From assembly GCF_013426205.1 (NCBI RefSeq), contig NC_089422.1:8335001-8399000 (forward strand): 64,000 bases of DNA, given 5' to 3'. This DNA comes from Metarhizium brunneum (lineage: Eukaryota; Ascomycota; Sordariomycetes; Hypocreales; Clavicipitaceae). Below, one piece after another: positions 12,181-22,886 of the stretch (the first letter of the stretch is position 1; the number at the start of each line of letters is the position of its first letter). Below the pieces are notes generated by a model that saw only the letters and a program-made list of their open reading frames with translations, was not told where the DNA came from and did not search any database. The position numbers and the translations under genes were made by a program.

Positions 12181-12204
12181 ATATACCTACCTAGGTAGGT
12201 ATAT
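12181..12204. repeat. Perfect 24-nt palindrome centred on CCTAGG
   Basis: The core is TACCTACCTAGGTAGGTA, flanked by ATA/TAT, so the whole 24 nt equals its own reverse complement. It lies in the long intergenic region about 1 kb upstream of PNG1. Confidence 0.75.
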
Positions 12205-12976
12205 TTCGCTCAGATTCCAGTCAGAGTTTGCTGTTGTGGTCTTCCAGGATTACACACAGTTAGACTTTGGCGCGCGATTCGATGTTGTACGTAAGTACGG
12301 AGTACGTGACGTCCGTCTGCGCGGCTCCCGGAAGTATCGGTACTTCCACGGCCAATTCTCAACACTGGCAGCACCCATCTTGCCCAGCTCGTCTCCACAT
12401 CGAGGCATTAAACCGCCGCTAATTGGCCGTGGCACACAAGCTGACGCGTAAACGCCTTTGAGGGTCTTGACGAAGAAAGACGGACGAAGACGCAAACCCG
12501 CCGCCCGAGACAAACCGCCAGCGCCATCTTGAATCCATGTCGAGTCAACTGGTCCATTTACTTCCCCTTCTGCGCCCCTGGTCCACCGCACTGCAGGCCT
12601 GTCCGCGGTCCCTTTGGCCTGCGAAGTGTTGCGTACTCCGTACCAGACCCGTTGTCCATCTAGTGCCATTGATTGCTACTACCATCCGCTCCTCCCCCAT
12701 CAAGTCCTCGTCTGGGTTGACTTTCCTATCAGCGTCGCCACCTGACGGCTGCCAATTCAGACCAGACACTCACTTCACAAGACCTCACGGCTACATTGTC
12801 CCGGTGGACGCATAGTCGCATCACCGGCTTTGTATTGCATTCGATACATCGTCTTATCTATCCGAATTGACTTGTTAGGAAATTCGCCGCAGCCGCGGGC
12901 ATCTGCCGGTCCTTTCAGTGGTTCCAGGGTGGTTTCGTTAGCAGTGGCGACTCGCGAGGCCTACGAATCCATTCAG

Positions 12977-13016
12977 CTTACGACAACGACTACGACCACG
13001 ACCACGACCACGCTTG
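12977..13016. repeat. ACGAC/ACGACC microsatellite
   Basis: Imperfect tandem array of ACGAC and CACGAC units in the presumed 5' UTR or promoter of PNG1. Confidence 0.6.
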
Positions 13017-13201
13017 CCTAGTTGCGACAACACTTCACCCAGCATCTCATTTCTACCCGGCACATCTCATTTCGGATCTTCATATTCCATCTCGACCTGT
13101 GTTCGAACGTCCCATTTGTCTACAACACGACATACAACTGCTCAGCGGCATCCTCATCGCCGACTTGACTGACGATATCCCCGAGCTGCAGTTATTTCAC
13201 T

Positions 13202-14684
13202 ATGGAGGGTCGAGGCACCCCGTTCGACTCCAACCCGTCGTCCTCAGATGGCCAGTATGGGGAGGAATGGGCACGCGATCTTCGCCTCAAGTTTGAGGGC
13301 CTTTTGAGGGACAAGCGCATGAATGACTTGCGCTCTTGCACTCGGAGTCATTCACCGCGACACCAGTCCCCCGGCTTATCAGGCCGAGCCTCGAGTGCTA
13401 ACCTGGCTGCCCATGCCTCGTTCACCGACAATAGACCAGCAACCGCGCATGGCAGTGAGACTCCATCAACACCCCCGTCATACTCGTGTATCCGCCATCT
13501 TCCCAAAATCCCAACAGCACCAGCTGCTGGAGATCGAGACTCGCAGAAGTTCCGAAACTTGATGATCAGCCTATCATTGACTCCGACAAAGTATGAGAAT
13601 CCCGGTTTGTTGGATGAAGCTTTGCAGACCATTCCACTCGATCGAATCTACAGCGAAGCCGAAGAGGAATGTCAAGTCCTACAAGCTGAGGCAGAGAGTA
13701 TGGGTGATGGCCGTCGACCGGAATGGGGATATCAGGATTGTGTAATTCGCGCACTTCTCCGGTATGTCCAGATCACCACATGTATCTATTCTCTTACTTT
13801 GTCCAGTTAACTGACTTCGACGTTCTAGATGGTTCAAGCGGTCGTTCTTTACCTGGGTGAACAATCCTCCTTGCCCGGTATGTCTGTCGCCAACTATTGC
13901 GCAGGGAATGACAGCCCCTACCCCCGAAGAAAGCGCTTGCGGTGCCCTTCGTGTAGAACTATACAGATGCTCTGCTCAAAACTGCGGGGCCTATGAGCGA
14001 TTCCCCCGCTATGGTGATGTGTGGCGGCTACTTCAGACCCGACGAGGACGTGTTGGTGAATGGGCGAACTGCTTCAGCATGCTTTGCCGCGCCGTTGGTG
14101 GCAGAGTCAGATGGGTGTGGAACGCCGAAGACCATGTGTGGACCGAGGTATACTCAGAACATCAGCGAAGATGGGTTCATGTCGATGCGTGTGAGGAGGC
14201 TTGGGATAGCCCTCGTCTTTACACCGAAGGATGGGGCAAGAAGATGTCATACTGCATTGCCTTCTCCATCGACGGAGCGACCGACGTAACACGACGATAT
14301 GTACGAAACAATGAATCAGCTGCCGAGCGCAACCGTTGCCCCGAGGAGGTCATGCTTTACATCACACAAGAGATCAAGAACATTCGACGAAGTAACATGA
14401 ACAAGGACGAACGTTTTCGTCTCGAGAAGGAAGATCAGCGGGAGGACGAGGAACTTCGCGGCTACGTAGTGGCATCTATTGCTCAGGCCGTTACCGATCT
14501 TGTTCCTGGCGCCTCGAGCTCGTCATCAGCAAGCACCGGCCGCATCGTGCCCAGCCATGGACAAGACGTCAAGGTCCCTGCCGAGCAGCTCGTACAGCAA
14601 ACCGGCAGCGCTGCTTGGTTAATGGCTCAGCAGCAAGCACGAAATCAACAATTTCAACCCCCTCGTGACCCCCGACAGCAGTAA
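13202..14684 (+). CDS. PNG1: PNG1, peptide:N-glycanase family, catalytic Cys replaced
   Basis: Transglutaminase-fold member of the cytosolic family that deglycosylates misfolded glycoproteins during ERAD. Two exons, 13202-13761 and 13829-14684 (intron 67 nt, GTATGT...TAG), 471 aa. The zinc-site cysteines CPVC and CSAQNC are present, then the core [20 protein letters not shown] and WVHVDACE. In active enzymes the triad is Cys, His (+27) and Asp (+44). Here His (about residue 289) and Asp (about 306) keep that spacing, but the Cys position (about residue 262) is Val, codon GTT at 14052-14054. The Neurospora orthologue is known to lack enzyme activity yet to be essential for polar growth, so a structural role is likely. 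The N-terminal 110 residues and C-terminal 60 are low complexity. The start at 13202 is the first ATG of the frame. Confidence 0.92.
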
Positions 14685-16134
14685 GACCCAAGAAAGAAAT
14701 GATGCAGCACTCCCTGCGGCATTACTCGTTCATGCGCGTCTTTTGATCGGTCTTCCTGCCAGCTCGTATGTGCAAGGTGACCAAAATATTACTGCCTGAG
14801 ACGACCGGTTGCCACGAACTTTGACGAATACATCAACGATCTCTTATACGGCCACATCTACGTCGGCCACACGGCACTGAAGCTATCTGATGACCTAAAC
14901 CATGTGGATGAGTCTCGACGATATCTCGCCATTAATCTTAACTAGTATTTTTTATTCCTTGTCTAATTCACCTCCAAATGCACACAAGCACACACGCAAA
15001 ATATGCCCGCAACATAGACATGGCATATCTCTTTTCCTAACATCGTCTTCAAACCCCGCCGTATTGTCACATATATTCGCCATACTCCAGTATGAGCAGT
15101 GGACAAGTCACGACGGCCTGTACCTTAGTTGAACATATGACGTTTCGTCGCAATATTTCCTTTCTCTTAGTTCCTTTTGTCCTTGGATACATTTAGGGGT
15201 GGCGAATGGACGGCGCATCTCGGACGGGAAAGGGCAGTTGTCTCTCCCGTGGATATTTGATTTGAAATTAAGCTATTCGCCACCCTCCGGCGTTGTTTGG
15301 GTGTGGTTTTATTATTTCCATGTCTGGGAGCAATATGGACACGAGGGCAAAGAGATGGGATGAAGGAGAACCTGAGAATGATTAGGTTCAATGGGAAATG
15401 GGATTTTGTGATTTACTGCATAGCAATAGATGGCGAATACAAAAAGCGCTCGATCTAACATGTCCTGCATTCCAGACTCCATGTGTTCTTGTCTGGGTAC
15501 TTTCAAAGGCCCATGGCTATAACCTGCCACGCTTTTCCACGTGGCAGAACATGAGTTTGCACTTGAAGATGGGTAATTATATCCTGGCAGGAGGAAGGAT
15601 TTCCGTCATTAGGGAGGAAGGCGGTGTGGTGTGGGCTGGCAGAACTGCCCTCCTGGGACATGGCTTGAGGCATCTGGAGTACTGTGTGCATTTACGGAGT
15701 AAGTGGGGGGAGATCAGATTGACAGCTTCGAAGATTCGAATTGTGCATGTTTAGCGCTACGAGTGCTAATACTTGCGAACTCGTCTTTTCTCTGGCACCC
15801 TGACAAAAGAGCTACAATTTGGCTTTTAGCAAGAATCCGAAGTCAGTCGCTTTGCATGCCATTTTTATTCTTTTCAGTAAAGGCGACGCAAATTCCATCT
15901 ACGCGTTGTGATCACTACGCGTCGTGGTATTGTCTTTTACGAGCGCTGCTGCGTCCACGCGTAAGGGCTTAGTTTGTCCGTGCCGTCGTCAGAAACAATA
16001 CCAGCCGTCTCCGCCGTTTTGATCCCAATTGAAATAAAACAGTGCGGTGTTCTTGGAGAGCGAGGACGACAAAAAAAAAGGCGCAAGCCATCAGCCCAGG
16101 TCACCGCATAGGCGCCTACAACAGGAAGCCCGAG
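14685..16134. other. Intergenic
   Basis: 3' region of PNG1 and 5' region of the SWIM-RING gene, in tandem. One TACGGAGTA copy at 15693-15701. No gene seen. Confidence 0.5.
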
Positions 16135-17302
16135 ATGAACCGGGCGGTGTTGAAGAAAGGACTCGAGGCGGGCTCAAGTCAACAGGATCCAATCGACCTA
16201 ACATGCGACGAGACCGTCGCGCCATCGCCCAAGAGAATGCCCGGTATGAAAAGGGCAGCCTCGACTGCTCACGTTCCTCAGTCTTCGTCAACGCCCAGAC
16301 GGAAGAGAAAAGCTCCAGAGGATGGCTCGTCACCACCCACAGAGAAACGACTGCGAGCACACCGTTCCCATCCGCCACTGGCATTCCACAACGTGCATGA
16401 CCGGGCACTAAGCCAGCGGTTTTATGTCCTCGAAAGAACTCCCAGCGGAACAGACGAGTGTCCTGAGGAAATATTCAAGATGACGGGGTCCACCGGCAAT
16501 ATATATACCGTTCACATTAAGCAGCAGCCGACCTGTGACTGCCCCCATGCTTTGAAAGGGAATCAGTGCAAACACGTTATTTACGTACGGGTTGAAGCAG
16601 TCCAACATTTTGTTTTTTTTTTGGTTTTGGAATACTGTATCACGGCGTTGCTGACTGTTTCCCAGATTCTTTCCAGGGTGCTTCAGGCCCCGTACGAACT
16701 TGTCTATCAGCTCGCGCTCCTGAGCACTGAGCTACGGTCCATCTTTGCAAAGGCGCCGTCGCGCAGCCCTGCAAGGGAATCCGAGAGCGGGAAGCGCAAA
16801 GATATCGAGGGCGAGTGCCCCATTTGCTTCTGTGCCTTTGACACCAAGAGCCCCGAGTCAATCGTCTGGTGTAAGGCGGCGTGTGGACAAAACATCCATC
16901 AGGACTGCTTTAAGATGTGGGCCAAGACCAAGACAGGAGACGTGACTTGCCCTTTTTGCCGCAGCAAGTGGGAAACTGATTCTGGATTGGTTCCAAAAGT
17001 GGCAACGGACGGAGGCATGTCGAGTGAAGGCTACATCAATGTTGCTGATCAGCTTGGCATCAACCCCCACAGAGGTATGCAACCGCATATGCTTTTCGGT
17101 CCCCATCACCTGCATTATATTACTGACCGCTGATCGTTTTTTCTCAGACTCCAGCTCCTACTACTCGGGCTGGAGTCAGTACGGGTATGGAAGGCGGAGC
17201 AGAGCCCCTTGGTACGAAAGAATTGACGATTATACTCTTGATCGTTACTACGGCTACGATGATGAGGAAGACGATGATGAGGAAGAATATGAAGAAGAAT
17301 GA
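16135..17302 (+). CDS. SWIM and RING zinc-finger protein, putative E3 ubiquitin ligase
   Basis: Three exons, 16135-16584, 16666-17074 and 17148-17302, 337 aa. Intron 1 (16585-16665, 81 nt, donor GTACGG, branch GCTGAC, CAG) is in frame without a stop. Reading through it inserts a Phe-rich stretch between KHVIY and ILSRVLQAP and breaks the SWIM-to-helix continuity. Intron 2 (17075-17147) leads to the acidic tail. A SUMO-interaction-like motif, IDLTCDE, lies at residues 20-26. The SWIM finger (CDCPHALKGNQCKH) is at about 134-147. A RING of the MEKK1/ZSWIM2 type (CPIC, WC..ACGQNIHQDCF, CPFC) is at about 201-248. The C-terminus is Tyr/Gly-rich and ends in a run of Asp and Glu. An ATG at 16042 would add 31 residues. 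Ubiquitin-ligase activity and SUMO targeting are inferred from the motifs. Confidence 0.85.
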
Positions 17303-18136
17303 ATGATATCCGAACAACTAAAAGAGGACGAAAATTACGCGCGTGCGCGTGTATATGTGTGAGTTTGCACAAAAAGGGGCGGGCGGTTGATATGTCGGCG
17401 ATATTCTATACGATCAAACGAGCGAATGGGATCGTACCCGGAGCGTAATAATGATACATTCGACGAAATAGACAGACAGGCTTCTTGTGGCGATGCAGGC
17501 CCTCTTGCCGTCGTCATATGCTAATCGTGTTTGAGCCTGGGGATTCTCTGGACGGACTGTGCAAGTGGTTATCGTGTGTCCCATCCATCAAATTGGGTCT
17601 TGAAATGAGACACGATCACATCCACACTCTCCCGGTGATGTTTTTGCAGCAGGCTAAACCGACACCAGCTCCCGCTACATAGAGCCTGGATAGTAAGACA
17701 GCCGCGGCCATGTGGGATGCGATGACCTCCTTGGTGATTCGCATAGTATGTGCATGAATTCGTGGCAAGTCTGAGGCTCGCTCAGGGCGCGACTGCAGAT
17801 GCATTTGTTGCCATTCTGCTTCCTCATCGTCAGAGAGGTTGTTTGTTCTTGAGATGGAGAGTGTACCGCTCAGAAGAACGCAATCGCCGTTGCAAACTTG
17901 CCTGCAGCCCCTGGTTCTCAGGACGTTGGAAGAAAGCAGGGGCTATCTTGTCGCGAGATTCATCGTATAGCCCAGGGTAGATGCATCTGTAGAGGAGCCA
18001 ACCGAGGTTGGATGGCTAAGTCATCAGCAACTTTAACTCATCTCGAAAATACCAATCCTACGCAAGCAAAGGTTGGTTGGGCGAGAGCTGTTTCCTTGAG
18101 GACATCACATTCATGCAGTCGGATGACATGTCAATT
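17303..18136. other. Intergenic
   Basis: 3' region of the SWIM-RING gene, with a short alternating purine-pyrimidine tract (GCGCGTGCGCGTGTATATGTGTG) spanning about 17339-17361. No gene seen before the relic at 18137. Confidence 0.45.
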
Positions 18137-18545
18137 CTAGAAGCAACTGATGCAGGGTAGACAACCGTCCCGTGCTGTAGCCGAGAACTCCTCCCAGTCA
18201 ATGACGCCGCGCATATGAAGCTCGTCGTCCACGATGATATTATCGAGGCAGAGATCAGGGCGGGATAGACAAAAGGAATCCTCGGATGAGTCAGCCTCTA
18301 CGCTGAAAGTCTCTTGAGCTTCCTCCGGGTTCAAAGCCTGAAGCGTAAACATATCGATAAGTTCCCTAAGGGAACTGACACCGGCATTCTTCTGAGTTAT
18401 CTCGAAGTAATTTTTTCGTGAGGGGCTGACCGCTAATGTAATCCAAAACCATGAAGACTTGGTGCGCTGAGGTGCGTCGTCGAAGTCGACCACGGTCTGG
18501 TTCAACCAACCACGGAGCGGAGTTCCAAGCTTCTGGCAGCATGAA
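18137..18545 (-). pseudogene. Relic of an aminoglycoside-phosphotransferase-like (APH) gene
   Basis: An open stretch on the minus strand resembles the C-terminal half of fungal APH-family kinases. GTPLRGWLNQTVVDFDDAPQ and SSWFW are followed by SRPDLCLDNIIVDD and then GVIDWEEFSATAR. In working enzymes the catalytic loop reads HPDxxxxNIxVDD; here the His is Arg (the Asp and Asn remain), while the metal-binding IDWE is kept. There is no N-terminal lobe (no ATP-binding part) upstream before stops, and the frame ends soon after IDWE in an unrelated tail. It is best read as a truncated, decaying copy. It could instead be the last exon of a gene whose other exons I cannot see, but upstream sequence gives no support. 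Confidence 0.5.
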
Positions 18546-18931
18546 GCTCGCGTTTGATGGATACGAACGGGCAGTTATCTTAGGGTAAATATTTTCTCGT
18601 CAGCATTCGGACTAGTAGTTGTCTTCGTTTGTCATAACCACCAAGCCAGTATCTATGAGGAGCTGACAGAGTAGCACGCATGTCTGGTGTGAAGTTATAC
18701 ATACGGAGTACAGCTCGATGGAGGGGCCTGTGGGGAGTGAGTGGGCCAAGCCGCTTGTCCGCGCCCAGCCCACCCATTAACACGCCGACGCGAACCAGCC
18801 CGTTTCACAGGAACCGTCACCGCGTCGCCTCACCACGCGCCTCACCTATTCCACTACAGCAACCAAACGCACTTTATCTTCATAATCATTCAATCAGTCC
18901 AATTAATCGTCCTGCCACTCATACCACCAAC
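18546..18931. other. Intergenic
   Basis: Upstream region of the gene starting at 18932. One TACGGAGTA copy at 18702-18710, and a C/A-rich presumed 5' UTR from about 18840. Confidence 0.45.
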
Positions 18932-19619
18932 ATGACCCTCAAGCGCAAGCGTTCCGAGCCCGAGCTCTGCTCGTCACCCTCCTCATGCTCCTCAATCTTC
19001 AGCTCACCACCTAGCAACTCCGCAATCGACGTAAACCCACAAGCCTTTTACAACATGCCACCCGCCCACCTGAACAGTCGAACAATGAAACGATTCCGAA
19101 ATAACAGGCCGTCAGAGGAGATAGTCCACCGTACGTAACCACCGGCTGCCCTCGCGTGGACCAAGAACCCAACCCGCTTACAAATTCATCATAGAGCATA
19201 CATTGAATCTACTGTTCTCAGCGCAGCAGCAGCAATCACAAACTGTCCGAGAAACCGGCTTCCAGCCTCTTCCCCAAACAGGGTCTGCATCTGAGCCGCG
19301 GAAGCAGCAGTCTCTCCATCGCTTTTGGAGCATCAATTCAGCGCCTTCGCCCGTCAGTGAATCGACTGTTGAACAGCCCGCTCTCGCACCGACGAGTTGT
19401 GAGGACTGTGGAGCGGGTCTGGGACCCGGCGGCAACGCTCATGAAATGGCTGTGGACGATTTGACGGCGGATAATACGACGTGTGGCGCATGCGGGAAGC
19501 ACGTTTGCTTCAGCTGCTCGGTGAGCAACTTGGGCGAGGAGAAGCGGTGCCTATGTTGCGCAGGGAGGAAAGCATTTGGCAACATTGGGTGGCCCAACAT
19601 GGGGCTGTCCCTATGCTGA
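18932..19619 (+). CDS. Unrecognised 207-aa protein with Cys-rich C-terminus
   Basis: Two exons, 18932-19130 and 19195-19619, with a 64-nt intron (GTACGT...TAG) whose removal joins EEIVH to QHTLNLLFSAQ. The N-terminus starts MTLKRKRSEPEL, a likely basic nuclear-localisation patch, followed by Ser-rich sequence and RTMKRFRNNRPS. The C-terminal half has paired cysteines CEDCG, CGACGKHVCFSC and CLCC, spaced as in a small zinc-binding fold. I do not know the family; a nuclear zinc-binding protein is a guess from composition. The 5' UTR is C/A-rich, as in many filamentous-fungal genes. Confidence 0.7.
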
Positions 19620-20010
19620 AGATGATGTTAAAGGCAACGGAATCTAAGTGGTTGGGTGAGCATTTGAAAATGGCGTTTATTAAGTTAATTTCGGTGGTAG
19701 CTTTGGCGTTTCAGGATGGGATAATAGGTGTATCAAGCTATTGGTGCAGGCGACACCAATGGATGGATGGGCTGATATGAATCTGCTTGGGGTATTCACC
19801 ATGGACAGAATTACACATATGGTTGTATTGCGTAACATCATGACGCAAAAGACACGACTTCAATAATTGGTCATAGCATGTGGCATTGCTAGCTGTGCTC
19901 GAAGTAGCACCTGAACTTGGTCGCATTTTAACGTGACGTATTAATTATATTTATGGTGCACAAAAACGACGGCACCAGGCGCATCAAAACAAAACGGCAA
20001 ATCGCGGAAG

Positions 20011-20932
20011 CTAACCACGGCGGCGAGTGGTTGGTCCCTTTTTAGGAGTTCCAGTTGAACTAGACTTGGCCTTTGCCTCGATTGGCACCGCCTTCCGCTT
20101 GCCCTTGGCCTTTTGAGAGGGGGCGTTCCAGTAGTAGATCATTTGCAGAGCCAGGACAAGGTTCAAGGTAAAGCCGGAGATGAAGCCATACAGGATAAGC
20201 TTGTCATCCACCTCCTGGAGGGTAGTAAAGATTCGAGATAGAGAACCAGCGAGGTAATTGAAGACCTGAAAACTCATTAGCGCCTGACCACAAAGACAAG
20301 AGTTGTGAGGAGAGCCTCCAGTGGGAAACACATACAGCAAAGGCGCTGAGCTGGCCAGTACCGCCCTCCTGCCAAATGGCCAGAATCTGGGGAACCTTGC
20401 TCGCAACACCCAAGACACCCGCGCCGGCCTGCAAATAACTGAGGGCCTTCATATCCAAAACATTCTCCGCAAACAACGCTGCAACACTCCCAGCCAAGGC
20501 GGCCACCAGGACAGCAGCCATGCTTGCCTTCCCGCTGTAATTCAACACCAGCACGGAGATGATGATGTTTTGGCCTAGGATCAGCGCCGTCTCGCCAAAG
20601 GTGCTGAAGGGGAAGCCGTTGCGGACATTGTAGGCGAGAGTGATGAGGTATGCGCTCGTCTCGAGGAGGTACGACAAGAATGAAACGCCCTCTGCGGACT
20701 TTGAGTTGACGAGCTTAAGGATCTGGGGCACCTTGACGATGGAGGAGGCGGCGATGATGCCGATGCCGAGGCCCTTGGACACGGCGAGCTTGAGGCATTC
20801 TGTGTTTTCGAGGTCCACGTCGAGGAGGAGAGTTTTGTAGCACTTGTCGCCGATAATGGAGACGCCGAGGTCGCGGATCGGAGGGGGGAGGTTGTGGGTA
20901 ATTGGTTGTATAGCGGTTCGAAGAGCGTCCAT
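20011..20932 (-). CDS. MPDU1-like PQ-loop membrane protein
   Basis: Member of the mannose-P-dolichol utilization defect 1 family, needed in animals for use of dolichol-phosphate sugars in the ER; the fungal role is less clear. Two exons on the minus strand, 20336-20932 and 20011-20265, with a 70-nt intron (GTATGT...CAG), 283 aa. Two PQ-loop repeats are visible: VPQILKLVNSKSAEGVSFLS and VPQILAIWQEGGTGQLSAFA, the second continued across the intron by VFNYLAG. Several hydrophobic segments surround them (for example GLGIGIIAASSIV, ASMAAVLVAALAGSVAALF, LILYGFISGFTLNLVLALQ). The C-terminal tail of about 35 residues is Lys/Arg-rich and probably cytosolic. Confidence 0.9.
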
Positions 20933-22886
20933 GGCGGTGGTTTGACGTTGAGGCTGGTGATGCCGAGGTGGACAGGGGAATGATGCTGTGCTGTGAAGAA
21001 GAAAAACGTCGGGAATGCTGAGAGAGATTGTCCCGTTAGCTGGTGGGTGCAGCAGGGGAAGTGGAATCGAAGCGCGATTGTATTTACCCTGACGCTAGGT
21101 GGCGATGTTGAAGAAACCGTGTCCAACCGCGAATGCAGATGTGGTTTGCAGACAGCTGATGTTGGGAGCTGGAGCTAGTCGGTGGGAATTTCCACTCGCG
21201 ACGACGCGCGGGTCAACATTCATTTGAGGGTTTGCGACCGGAGACGGTGCAATGATGCAAGGGGTGACGGCTACCCTATAGCTCATTGTGGCGTCAAAGG
21301 GCTCTGAGAGCTGTGCATGGTTGGTCTTGGCGCAACAGAAACCATCGATGCAATTGTGAGATGCCTACGGAGTATGTACCTAGGTGCTCAATGTTTGTGC
21401 CTGTTTGTGCCTACTAAGTACGTTAGTGTTTGCCAGCTGTGTCATAAGTGTTCCCCGAATTAGAATTTTATCCAGTTGAAAGAAACCGTACACGGGCAGC
21501 AAGTATACGGGAGTGATCTGTGAGGCGTGCCACACGAGAAGCAGCTGGACGAAACGGAAGTTGGGCAAAAGAAACAGGCAGCCAGATCCTCGATTGCGAG
21601 ATGGACCCGATGGACCCTCAACGCCAGCTGTGGCTTGACGTCAAGTATGCATTTTGTAGCCTCGCATATCTGGAACCTTGCGCTTGAATACCCAGCAACA
21701 ATGAGTTTTTTATTTCTACATTCAGTACGGAGTAAGCATGGGACGGTTGGCCTGGATGGTAGCACACATGTCATGTCACGAACCAGACCTGCGGTACTCG
21801 TAGGCCGAGGCCGGGCAGGCCAGGCTAAATACCAGAAGCTGAACCAGCATCGACTTGCCTTGACCGCCAATTACTACAAGGAGCCACAGCCACAGCCACA
21901 GCGCCAGCTGTCCTGTGCTCCGTGCTCTGGGTGTGATGCCTGGTGTCTTGGTGTCTAGGCACTTTGGTAGCTGGTCATGATCGTGGTCGTTTCCCACGCC
22001 ATGTAAGGCGGCTCGCCGAGACGGGACGTGAATGACACAAATGACACAGATGATGGATGCACATGTCAGCCCACCCCCACCAGCACATGAGGCATGCAAA
22101 AGGGCACCAAGAGGACGAAAGCGACGATGCCGACGCACAAGGCGGGCATCGACGACGACATGGCCATGGTCCATGGGGGGGGGGGGCAGCAGTCCACTTT
22201 AGTAGCAGTAATTAACATTGAAGCCGCGGCGACGGCCGGCGGGCCGCTCGCACTTGGCTCACGTTTAGCATCATGGCCGAGCCCAGATCATCTCGACCCT
22301 GGCAGGTCACATTGGTACACATTGGGCATTCAGCATTGCGGAGAAGACCAGTTGACATTCCGCATCGAGGCCCCCGGGGCTCACGGCACCGTTTCAGCCC
22401 GTCGTGGTTGAAGGTGTGACATCCTCCTGATGCTGTTGGGCTGCGTCCAGGCAAGACCAGCCGAAATCTCCAGTCACACGATTCAATGCTCCAGGTCCGC
22501 CGCCGCCGCGCACCAACACAACCACCACCACCGTCGACCATCTAAAGCCTGCCCTGCCTGCCCTTTCAGCCTTTTGTCTGTCTCCTGCACCGTTTGTCTG
22601 CGACGGTCTTTGTACGTCGTCATCTGGGCTGCCCTCGGAGCTGTTGCTGATACAGGCTGATGCACAAGCGTTCCTGGCCGCTGGTCTTGTCCCTACGCAT
22701 GTGCTCGTGCCCGCGACTTGCCCACCGCCTTTATCGTCATCCGTTCCGAATGTCCTGTCGTGCTCCCACAACCAGTCAATCAATTCCAATTTTCACCAGC
22801 TACACATCTTCCACTGCTCCCACGAATCATCTAGCCTCTCCCTGATAAAACTGTTGCGTTGGATGTGAGCGACGCGGCGGCTTGCC
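20933..22886. other. Intergenic, about 2 kb
   Basis: Between divergent genes (MPDU1-like and DUF7514). Contains two TACGGAGTA copies (21366-21374, 21726-21734) and a G12 run at 22175-22186. ORFs on both strands are repetitive or frame shadows; no gene supported. Confidence 0.5.
22175..22186 (+). repeat. G12 homopolymer
   Basis: Twelve consecutive G. The length may be uncertain in the assembly. Confidence 0.8.

Larger units (their letters stand above)
8994..13201. other. 4.2 kb intergenic region with recurrent short motifs
   Basis: Apart from one possible small ORF (9045-9263, minus), I find no convincing gene. It contains three TACGGAGTA copies (10760-10768, 12296-12304, reversed at 12634-12642), CCTAGG-centred palindromes at 10933-10946 and 12181-12204, and an ACGACC-type microsatellite just upstream of PNG1. 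The last few hundred bases are pyrimidine-rich and probably carry the PNG1 promoter and 5' UTR. Confidence 0.5.

Noticed and set aside
20581..21126. 181-residue minus-strand ORF over the MPDU1-like 5' end
   Set aside because: Overlaps the MPDU1-like first exon in another frame and consists of Ser/Pro/Thr repeats, a typical shadow frame.
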